The position numbers were made by a program, and so were the translations under genes. This document shows positions 8,611-15,263 of a stretch of 15,263 nucleotides of DNA, in pieces; the stretch's first letter is position 1, and each line of letters starts with the position of its first letter. Origin of the DNA: Burkholderiales bacterium (GTDB lineage Bacteria; Pseudomonadota; Gammaproteobacteria; Burkholderiales; Burkholderiaceae); assembly GCA_903643055.1 (NCBI GenBank), contig CAHJWV010000387.1, forward strand, positions 1-15,263, written 5' to 3'. Under the pieces are notes generated by a model. The model worked only from the letters and a program-made list of their open reading frames with translations. It had not been told where the DNA came from and did no database searches.

Positions 8611-8648
8611 AAACTTAAAAATCGCCTAAGTCATTGATTTTATTAGGC
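8611..8648 (-). terminator. Probable terminator just after tRNA-Ser
   Basis: On the minus strand GCCTAA and TTAGGC (plus-strand arms 8624-8629 and 8643-8648) form a 6-bp stem with a 13-nt loop, followed by GATTTTTAAGTTTTTG. It starts 4 nt after the tRNA end. The stem is short and AT-containing, so it is weaker than the neighbouring hairpin. Confidence 0.55.
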
Positions 8649-8651
8649 AAA

Positions 8652-8739
8652 TGGAGGAGAGGGAGGGATTCGAACCCTCGGTACCTTACGGTACGCCTGA
8701 TTTCGAGTCAGGTACATTCGACCACTCTGCCACCTCTCC
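8652..8739 (-). tRNA. tRNA-Ser (anticodon CGA)
   Basis: The minus strand folds into a complete class II tRNA. It has acceptor GGAGAGG/CCTCTCC, a D arm starting GCAGAGTGGTCGAAT, an anticodon stem CCTGA/TCAGG with loop CTCGAAA (anticodon CGA, reading UCG serine codons), a long variable arm GTACC-GTAA-GGTAC typical of tRNA-Ser, and a T arm GAGGG-TTCGAAT-CCCTC. The 3' CCA is encoded (8652-8654). The discriminator base at 8655 is T on the tRNA strand, whereas E. coli serine tRNAs carry G. The gene lies 46 nt downstream of serS, on the same strand, with no obvious terminator between them. Its 3' end faces the vgrG-rhs module. Confidence 0.97.
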
Positions 8740-8785
8740 GAATTCTGGTGCTCGGCGGGTCGTCCACCGAGTCGGGCATTCTAGC

Positions 8786-10120
<1,335 letters not shown>

Positions 10121-10142
10121 TCAAAAGACACGGGAGGCACGG

Positions 10143-10148
10143 ATTGTA
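10143..10148 (-). promoter_or_regulatory. Candidate -10 element of serS
   Basis: TACAAT on the minus strand differs from the sigma-70 consensus by one base and lies about 50 nt before the serS start. No good -35 hexamer is visible at the right distance, so this is tentative. The 193-nt gap to ispH suggests that serS has its own promoter. Confidence 0.35.
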
Positions 10149-10286
10149 GGCAGGCACCAGCCGTCGGGCCACGGTCTCAGCGCCTGGTGCTGCACGCCTT
10201 GTTTTGGCGCCACATCGTGTGGCCTCGCTGTGTCGCCATGAGGCTGGACAGCCTCGCCACCAGCCGTGCCAGGCGTTCGGCCAAGC

Positions 10287-11237
10287 TCACTCGACCCGTA
10301 ACCCCTTGGGCAACGGAAACTGCGTCGTCTCTTCGACACCCGGCATCTTGCGCACCGAGACCGCACCGAGCGAGCGCAATCGGCTGATCACTGCCTGCAC
10401 CAAAATTTCAGGTGCCGACGCGCCGGCCGTCAACCCGACACGCCGCTTGCCTTCGAACCATTGCGGCTTCAGGTCTTCGGCCTGATCGACCATGTAGGCA
10501 TCGGCACCGAGGCGCTCGCCAAGTTCACGCAGCCGATTGCTGTTGGAGCTGGTCGGGCTGCCGACAACGATCAACACATCGACCTGAGGCGCCAGCACCT
10601 TGACGGCGTCCTGGCGGTTTTGCGTGGCATAGCAGATGTCTTGCTGCTTCGGCTCACGCACCTTTGGAAAGCGGCGTTTGACTGCGCTGAGAATTTCAGC
10701 CGCGTCATCGACCGACAGCGTGGTCTGCGTCACCACCGCCAACTTGTCGGCCTGCGCCACCTGAACAGTCTCCACATCCTCCAGATCTTCGACGAGGTAG
10801 ATGCCTTCGTTGAGCTGCCCCATCGTGCCTTCGACTTCTGGATGGCCCTTGTGGCCGATCATGATGAAGTCATAGCCTTCCTTGTGCAGCTTGGCGACTT
10901 CCACGTGCACCTTGGTGACCAAGGGACAGGTGGCGTCGAACACGCTGAAGCCGCGTTGGGTGGCTTCGGCCCGCACCGCCTGAGACACGCCATGCGCGCT
11001 ATAGACCAGTGTGGAGCCCGGCGGCACCTCGGCCAGGTCTTCGATGAAGATCGCGCCCTTGGCCTTCAGGTCATTGACGACATAGGTGTTGTGAACGATC
11101 TCGTGGCGAACGTAAATTGGTGCCCCGAACTTCGTGAGCGCGCGCTCGACGATCTCGATCGCACGGTCAACCCCGGCGCAAAAGCCGCGCGGCTCGGCCA
11201 ACAGCACCTCATCCAGCGTTTGCATGTTCTGCTCCAT
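10287..11237 (-). CDS. ispH: 4-hydroxy-3-methylbut-2-enyl diphosphate reductase
   Basis: IspH (LytB) is the last enzyme of the MEP isoprenoid pathway. It reduces HMBPP to IPP and DMAPP with an iron-sulphur cluster. The three cluster cysteines are present at residues 20 ([10 protein letters not shown]), 104 ([11 protein letters not shown]) and 202 ([10 protein letters not shown]). Catalytic-site motifs [29 protein letters not shown] and TAGASAP are also intact. The start chosen is ATG at 11237, which shares its A with the TGA stop of the upstream FKBP gene (TGATG). A GTG at 11240 is one codon longer, and ATG at 11225 is also possible. The coupling implies co-translation with the isomerase gene, an arrangement also known from E. 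coli (fkpB-ispH). Length is 316 residues, normal for the family. Confidence 0.98.
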   Translation of the reverse strand: MEQNMQTLDEVLLAEPRGFCAGVDRAIEIVERALTKFGAPIYVRHEIVHNTYVVNDLKAKGAIFIEDLAEVPPGSTLVYSAHGVSQAVRAEATQRGFSVFDATCPLVTKVHVEVAKLHKEGYDFIMIGHKGHPEVEGTMGQLNEGIYLVEDLEDVETVQVAQADKLAVVTQTTLSVDDAAEILSAVKRRFPKVREPKQQDICYATQNRQDAVKVLAPQVDVLIVVGSPTSSNSNRLRELGERLGADAYMVDQAEDLKPQWFEGKRRVGLTAGASAPEILVQAVISRLRSLGAVSVRKMPGVEETTQFPLPKGLRVE

Positions 11238-11746
11238 CACAGCACCCCGATCAGATGCACTTCAAAGGTCACCGGTTGGCCGGCCAGCGGGTGGTTGAAG
11301 TCGAACAGCAACCAGTCGTCGCCGACCTCACGCACCACACCGGCATAGGCAGCCTGCCCGTCCGGCGTCGGGAACTGCACCACGTCGCCCACCGAATATT
11401 GCTCGTCGGGGTCGCCAAGTTCGTGCAGCAGCGCCAGTTTCACCCGCTGCAGCATCTCCGGATTGCGCTCGCCGAAGGCCTCACCGGCCGCCAGCTCGAA
11501 CGAGGTGTGCGTACCCTCGGGCAGACCGATCAGGCGCGCCTCGACGGCCGGCGCCAGTTCGCCATTGCCCAGCGACAAGGTGGCCGGTTTGTCGGCAAAG
11601 GTGTTGATCAGATCGGCACCATCCGCGCCGCTGAGGCGGTAGTGCAAGGTCAGGAACGAGCCCTGTTGAACGTGGTTCAAAGAAATTCCCGGTTGTGACA
11701 CTTGGAAGAAACTGCACCGAGCGTGGTGCGGAATTCTTCGGCGCAT
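11237..11746 (-). CDS. fkpB: FKBP-type peptidyl-prolyl cis-trans isomerase (SlpA/FkpB type)
   Basis: This is a small cytosolic prolyl isomerase and chaperone of the SlyD/SlpA branch. An FKBP half begins near [15 protein letters not shown]. The IF (insert-in-flap) chaperone domain lies around residues 95-155, and the signature [15 protein letters not shown] closes the FKBP fold near the C terminus. SlyD's His/Cys-rich metal-binding tail is absent, which favours SlpA/FkpB. The start is uncertain. The ATG at 11746 gives 169 residues, but its first 15 are basic and aromatic and unlike the family, and its AAGG sits directly against the ATG. GTG at 11701 (154 residues) or TTG at 11680 (147 residues, with GGGA upstream) are more likely true starts. 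The gene runs into ispH with overlapping stop and start, and diverges from radC. Confidence 0.93.
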   Translation of the reverse strand: MRRRIPHHARCSFFQVSQPGISLNHVQQGSFLTLHYRLSGADGADLINTFADKPATLSLGNGELAPAVEARLIGLPEGTHTSFELAAGEAFGERNPEMLQRVKLALLHELGDPDEQYSVGDVVQFPTPDGQAAYAGVVREVGDDWLLFDFNHPLAGQPVTFEVHLIGVL

Positions 11747-11795
11747 CCTTATAGACTGGACTGAATTTTAGGTGCCGCTGCGGCCCTCCGACGCC

Positions 11796-12470
11796 ATGTC
11801 GATCAAAGACCTTCCCATCGATGCCCGCCCGCGGGAAAAGCTACTGGCGCGCGGCCCCTCGGCGTTGGCCGATGCCGAACTGATCGCGTTGCTGCTTCGC
11901 ACCGGCATGAAAGGCCGGCCGGTGCTGCAACTGTCGCAAGACCTGCTCCATGCCTTCGGTGGGCTTTCCGGCCTGCTGCACGCTGAACCCGCCGACCTGA
12001 AACGCATCAAAGGCCTGGGGCCGGCCAAGCGTGCCGAGATCAGCGCAGTGATGGAGCTCGCACGGCGATCGCTCGCGCAAGAGTTGATGCAGCGGCCGTT
12101 GTTCGATTCGCCCGAGCGCGTGAAGGAATATCTGCGCCTTCACATTGGCGCGCGGGGCCATGAGGTGTTCGTCGTGCTGTTTCTGGATGCGCAAAATCGC
12201 TTGATCAAGTTCGAAGAAATGTTCCGTGGCACGCTGACCCAAACCAGCGTCTATCCGCGCGAAGTGTTGAAGCGATCGCTCGACCTTGGCGCCGCCGCGG
12301 TGGTGCTGGCGCACAACCACCCGTCGGGTGCGGCCGAGCCGTCCAAGGCCGATGAATATCTGACACAGACATTGAAGACCGCACTCGCACTGATCGACGT
12401 TCGGGTGCTCGATCATTTGGTCGTCGGCCATGCAGACGTGGTGTCGTTTGCCGAGCGGGGTTTGATGTGA
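11796..12470 (+). CDS. radC: RadC/JAB-domain protein
   Basis: This RadC-family protein (224 residues from ATG 11796) is named for an old DNA-repair assignment that has since been questioned. The biochemical role is unsettled. The N-terminal part contains an UPF0758-type helical region and a helix-hairpin-helix ([12 protein letters not shown], 71-82). The C-terminal JAB/MPN domain has an intact metal-binding JAMM motif, His173-x-His175-x7-Ser183-x2-Asp186 ([14 protein letters not shown]), as in metal-dependent peptidases. MSIKDLP at 11796 matches the usual RadC N terminus and is preferred over the GTG at 11772. No strong ribosome binding site is seen at either. The stop overlaps the GTG start of the next gene, and the gene is divergent from fkpB. 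Confidence 0.96.
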   Translation: MSIKDLPIDARPREKLLARGPSALADAELIALLLRTGMKGRPVLQLSQDLLHAFGGLSGLLHAEPADLKRIKGLGPAKRAEISAVMELARRSLAQELMQRPLFDSPERVKEYLRLHIGARGHEVFVVLFLDAQNRLIKFEEMFRGTLTQTSVYPREVLKRSLDLGAAAVVLAHNHPSGAAEPSKADEYLTQTLKTALALIDVRVLDHLVVGHADVVSFAERGLM

Positions 12471-13144
12471 AGCCGCGCCTGACCGCCCACGCCCTGGAAG
12501 ACCTGGGCGAGCTGAAGGCTGCGCTGCAAAAGGCGCAGCGCGAAGCGCAGGAACGCGAACAGCGGCAGCGCGAGGAAGAGGCCCGCCTGCGGCGTGAGCG
12601 CAACTTGTTCGTGCTCACGGTCGGGGCGGTCCACGCGTTGCCCGACCCTCGCCGTGCCACGCTGAACCGCGAGCCGCCCGCGCCGGAACCTCGGCAGCGA
12701 CAACGTGACGAGCAAGCGGCGCTGCGTGAAACGATCTCCGATGAATTCGACGTCGATTCGCTGCTCGAAACCGATGAAGCCTTGTCGTACCGGCGTGACG
12801 ACATCGGGTTAGGCGTGGTGCGCAAGCTGCGGCGTGGCGGATGGACGATCCAGGCGCAAATCGACCTGCACGGCTTGCGCCGCGACGAAGCGCGCGAACA
12901 GCTGGCCGCCTTCCTGCGCGAAGCCATGGTGCGCGACTTGCGCTGCGTGCGCGTGGTCCATGGCAAGGGCAATGGCTCGCCAGGCCGCGAACCGGTGCTG
13001 AAGTCCAAGGTCAGAAGCTGGCTGGTGCAAAAGCAGGAGGTGCTGGCCTTTGTGCAGGCGCGTGGCTCCGAAGGTGGGGCGGGTGCGCTGATCGTGTTGC
13101 TGAGGCCGGCCCAGGCCCATTTACCGAGGCATCAACAGTCATAG
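12467..13144 (+). CDS. Smr-domain protein (MutS2 C-terminal type), probable nuclease
   Basis: The 225-residue product has a charged Arg/Glu/Gln-rich coiled-coil segment (about 15-46), a linker, and a C-terminal Smr domain (about 128-215). The Smr hallmarks are the DLHG motif (133-136, [13 protein letters not shown]) and HGKG (165-168, [10 protein letters not shown]). Stand-alone Smr proteins such as E. coli SmrA/YdaL act as DNA or RNA endonucleases. DLHG and HGKG belong to the active or nucleic-acid-binding site. The GTG start at 12467 overlaps the radC TGA by 4 nt (GTGA), with a purine-rich GAGCGGGG about 8 nt upstream, so the two are probably co-translated. The gene is convergent with the globin gene, 52 nt away. 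Confidence 0.93.
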   Translation: MKPRLTAHALEDLGELKAALQKAQREAQEREQRQREEEARLRRERNLFVLTVGAVHALPDPRRATLNREPPAPEPRQRQRDEQAALRETISDEFDVDSLLETDEALSYRRDDIGLGVVRKLRRGGWTIQAQIDLHGLRRDEAREQLAAFLREAMVRDLRCVRVVHGKGNGSPGREPVLKSKVRSWLVQKQEVLAFVQARGSEGGAGALIVLLRPAQAHLPRHQQS

Positions 13145-13196
13145 CGGATCGCTCCCCACTTCAGGCGGAATCTCGCCGCCCAGCAAAGGCAGCGGC

Positions 13197-13610
13197 TCAA
13201 GCGCCGTGCTGGTTGCGCATCCAATCGGCCGTTTTGAAGAAAGACGCCTGAAGGCGGGTAATCAACGCGGGATCGAGTTCAACCTCGTCCATGGCCTCCT
13301 TCATGCACGCCAACCATTGGTCGCGGGCGGCAATGCCGATCGCAAACGGCATGTGACGAGCGCGCAGAAACGGATGGCCGAAACGGTCTTCGTAATGCGG
13401 CGGGCCGCCGAGCCAGCCACACAAGAACCAGAAGAGCTTGTCGCGCGAACCCTCGAGGGTCGACGGGTGCATGGCGCGCAGTTCGGCAAAGCCCGGCTCC
13501 AGATCCATCAGGTCATAGAAGCGATCGACCAGCCCACGCACGGCGGCTTCACCGCCCACCCAGGCAAAAGGAGATTCGGGCTTGGATGCCGGTTCAGGAA
13601 TGGAAGTCAT
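13197..13610 (-). CDS. Group II truncated haemoglobin (TrHbO-like)
   Basis: This 137-residue globin fits the group II (O-type) 2-on-2 haemoglobin family, whose members bind O2 and NO and have been linked to redox or peroxide protection. Visible key residues are Tyr32 in VDRFYDLM (B10 position), the proximal F8 His86 in RARHMPF, and the group-II hallmark Trp99 in RDQWLACM (G8 position). The HPFLRARH segment is typical of the family. ATG at 13610 overlaps the stop of the upstream MinD/FlhG-like gene by 4 nt (ATGA), so translation is probably coupled. It is the last gene of a three-gene minus-strand operon with the ATPase and the diguanylate cyclase. No clear terminator hairpin with a T tract lies in the 52 nt before the convergent Smr gene. 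Confidence 0.94.
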   Translation of the reverse strand: MTSIPEPASKPESPFAWVGGEAAVRGLVDRFYDLMDLEPGFAELRAMHPSTLEGSRDKLFWFLCGWLGGPPHYEDRFGHPFLRARHMPFAIGIAARDQWLACMKEAMDEVELDPALITRLQASFFKTADWMRNQHGA

Positions 13611-14425
13611 CGGCCTTCACATAACTTGGCAGCAACCGCCAGCACGCCCTTGGCGGCCTCGCAGCCCGGGAACAGCTCCAGCAGCAGCTGACGCTTCTGG
13701 ACAGCTTCTCGCACGGCCGTGTCGATCGGGATTTCGCCCAGCAGTTGGAGTTTCAAACCTGCGCTGGGCGTGCTGAGCGACGGCACCACGAATTTGTCGA
13801 CCACCTGCTGCAGCTGGGTGCGGATCATCCGCCCCTCGCCGCTGCGATTGATCTGGTTGACCAGCAGCGAAATCGAGCTGCGCTGCTGCTGCGTGGCAAG
13901 AACCTTGATCGTCGCGTAGGCATCGGTGAGAGAGGTCGGTTCGGGCGTGGCGACCACCAGCACTTCATCAGCCAATGACACGGCATAGAGCACGACATCC
14001 GAAATACCGGCGCCGGTATCGAGCAGGATGCGGTCATAGCGCGGCGCCACCGTCTCAATGATCTTCAGCAGCTGCTCGCGGATCTCGGCCGTCAGCCGCG
14101 AATATTCGACCAGGCCCGAACCCGCCAACAGCACCGAGAAGCCGCCGGGCGCAGGGAGGATGGCATCTTCGAGCGAGGCCTTACCAGTGAACACATCGTG
14201 CAGCGTGATCTTGGGAAACAGATTGAGCACGACATCGAGATTGGCCAGCCCCAAGTCGGCATCGAGCACCAGCACGCGCTCACCGCGACGAGCCAATGCT
14301 GCGGCCAGATTGGCTGAAATGAAGGTCTTTCCCACACCGCCCTTGCCGCTGGTCACGGCAAGGATGCGAGCACGCCGGCCGGTAGGGGCCGGCGCTGGCG
14401 CAGTGGGAGTGGTGGGCGTGGTCAT
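13607..14425 (-). CDS. MinD/ParA-family ATPase, FlhG/FleN-like
   Basis: This 272-residue protein belongs to the deviant-Walker-A ATPases. It has GKGGVGKT (27-34), the DADLGLANLDVVLN stretch (55-68) typical of FlhG/YlxH and MinD, and LLDTGAGIS (134-142) as the switch region. It has a Pro/Thr/Ala-rich N-terminal tail of about 18 residues, and lacks the C-terminal amphipathic membrane helix with which true MinD ends. FlhG/FleN proteins set flagellar number and restrain the flagellar activator in polar-flagellated bacteria, but no flhF or flagellar gene is in view, so a flagellar role is only a guess. The ATG at 14425 directly abuts the TAA of the GGDEF gene (TAAATG). The stop overlaps the globin start. 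A divergent role in pole placement or c-di-GMP-linked regulation is possible. Confidence 0.9.
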   Translation of the reverse strand: MTTPTTPTAPAPAPTGRRARILAVTSGKGGVGKTFISANLAAALARRGERVLVLDADLGLANLDVVLNLFPKITLHDVFTGKASLEDAILPAPGGFSVLLAGSGLVEYSRLTAEIREQLLKIIETVAPRYDRILLDTGAGISDVVLYAVSLADEVLVVATPEPTSLTDAYATIKVLATQQQRSSISLLVNQINRSGEGRMIRTQLQQVVDKFVVPSLSTPSAGLKLQLLGEIPIDTAVREAVQKRQLLLELFPGCEAAKGVLAVAAKLCEGR

Positions 14426-15148
14426 TTACTCGATGTCCTGAAATTGGGAGCTACCGAACAGCATGCCTTTTTCTTCGGCGCTGACCAGCGATACCGGCGG
14501 CATTTCCAGGCAGGCCCGATTGCGGCCCTCGCTTTTGGCACGGTAGAGCTGCTGGTCGGCACGCTCTATCCATAACGGTGCCGACGAGCGCACCCATTGC
14601 GGCGCGAACGCGCCACCCAGGCTGATCGTGATCGACAAGGCTTGATTCGAAGCCACCAAGACCTCACGGCCCTCGACCTTGCGACGGATTCGTTCCGCCA
14701 CGGTCTGGCCGAAGGTCGGCGGGCAATTGGGCAGAATGATCGCGAATTCTTCACCGCCGAAACGTGACACAGTGTCCATCGGCCGAATGCATTCCATCAA
14801 CGATTTCGCCACCGACTGGATCACCAGGTCGCCAGCAGCATGGCCGTGGTTGTCATTGACGAGCTTGAAATGATCGATGTCGACCATCAACACCAGCGCC
14901 GGTTCGCCAGCGCGGGCCACACGATCGATCTCGCGTGCCAGCGCCAATTCGAAGTGGCGCCGATTCGCCAAGCCAGTAAGCGGATCACGGCTCGACAGAT
15001 CACACAAGGCATCGACAAGGGCTTGCAGCCACGCGATGGAGCCGACTTCCAGCTGTTCGGGCAGATGCTGCCCGGATTGCGCAAGCAATTGCAGCGCAGC
15101 CCCCAGCCTGAGCTGAGAGGGGTTCGACGGTGCGGGGTTGCTGGACAC
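14426..15148 (-). CDS. GGDEF-domain diguanylate cyclase
   Basis: The 240-residue product makes c-di-GMP from two GTP. The catalytic GGEEF (131-135, in SRFGGEEFAIIL) and the metal-binding VDIDHFK (89-95) are intact, as is the domain entry RDPLTGLANRRHF. The inhibitory I-site RxxD is present (Arg122 to Asp125, RPMD), exactly five residues before GGEEF, so product feedback inhibition is expected. The N-terminal 50 residues form a short helical segment without transmembrane helices or a recognised sensor domain, so the enzyme is probably cytosolic and activated through a partner. The usual SIGVA turn reads SLGGA. The start used is a GTG at 15148 with no clear ribosome binding site, so a slightly shorter protein is possible. 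It heads a compact operon with the ATPase and globin genes. Confidence 0.95.
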   Translation of the reverse strand: MSSNPAPSNPSQLRLGAALQLLAQSGQHLPEQLEVGSIAWLQALVDALCDLSSRDPLTGLANRRHFELALAREIDRVARAGEPALVLMVDIDHFKLVNDNHGHAAGDLVIQSVAKSLMECIRPMDTVSRFGGEEFAIILPNCPPTFGQTVAERIRRKVEGREVLVASNQALSITISLGGAFAPQWVRSSAPLWIERADQQLYRAKSEGRNRACLEMPPVSLVSAEEKGMLFGSSQFQDIE

Positions 15149-15263
15149 TGAAGTGAGGGCGAGTTGCGGCGCAGTCTAGCAGTGGCTTTTGAAGGCGCAG
15201 CTCAAAAACAAGCGTCGGTTTACGTGGCATCTTCTGCATTTAACGCCACTCAAGGGCAGCAGA
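15149..15263. other. Region upstream of the GGDEF operon
   Basis: These 115 bases up to the window edge should hold the promoter of the minus-strand GGDEF-ATPase-globin operon. I see no convincing sigma-70, sigma-54 or flagellar sigma-28 promoter in them, and no gene that can be supported. Confidence 0.4.

Larger units (their letters stand above)
8483..8651. other. Intergenic spacer between the effector module and tRNA-Ser
   Basis: This AT-richer 169-base gap has no open frame worth reporting. Its right half holds two hairpins with T tracts (listed separately). There is no sign of an integrase gene, an insertion sequence, or a remnant of a displaced rhs toxin end. Confidence 0.6.

Noticed and set aside
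10240..10255. GAGGCT/AGCCTC hairpin downstream of ispH as a terminator
   Set aside because: The stem is short and no T tract follows in the minus direction, so it cannot be supported as an intrinsic terminator.
10461..11348. A 295-codon plus-strand open frame
   Set aside because: It is antisense to ispH, whose cluster cysteines and catalytic motifs are all intact on the other strand.

Overview
The window comes from a GC-rich proteobacterium, most likely a betaproteobacterium of the order Burkholderiales. This is inferred from codon use, the protein families and the FKBP isomerase-ispH pairing; no marker in the window fixes genus or species.

Left half (about 1-8650) is accessory and reads on the plus strand. 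It is a type VI secretion (T6SS) effector module: vgrG (310-3276), a large rhs gene (3283-8196) starting 6 nt after vgrG stops, and a small gene (8177-8482) overlapping the 3' end of rhs by 20 nt. The Rhs protein has a membrane-seeking N-terminal domain of about 340 residues without a visible PAAR motif, then a long YD-repeat cage closed by the DPxGL self-cleavage motif, then a 131-residue C-terminal toxin candidate. The toxin carries a GHY and an NSC motif, which suggests a His/Cys enzyme of the permuted papain-like type. The overlapping small gene is the expected immunity gene and carries possible zinc ligands. Base composition drops visibly at the toxin/immunity end, as expected for an exchangeable cassette.

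Boundary (8567-8740): two hairpin terminators, then a tRNA-Ser(CGA) gene on the minus strand. The tRNA gene separates the accessory module from ordinary housekeeping genes.

Right half (8786-15148) is core genome. On the minus strand are serS, just upstream of its own substrate tRNA, and a translationally coupled pair of an FKBP-type isomerase (fkpB/slpA type) and ispH. Divergent from these, on the plus strand, are radC and an Smr-domain gene with a 4-nt overlap. Convergent with that pair is a tight minus-strand operon: a GGDEF diguanylate cyclase, a MinD/FlhG-like ATPase (start abuts the previous stop) and a group II truncated haemoglobin (4-nt overlap). This last operon places c-di-GMP synthesis, a ParA/MinD-type switch ATPase and an O2/NO-binding globin on one transcript.

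The two most interesting items are the Rhs toxin/immunity pair with its adaptor-less delivery arrangement, and the GGDEF-ATPase-globin operon. Neither is claimed as proven new biology.
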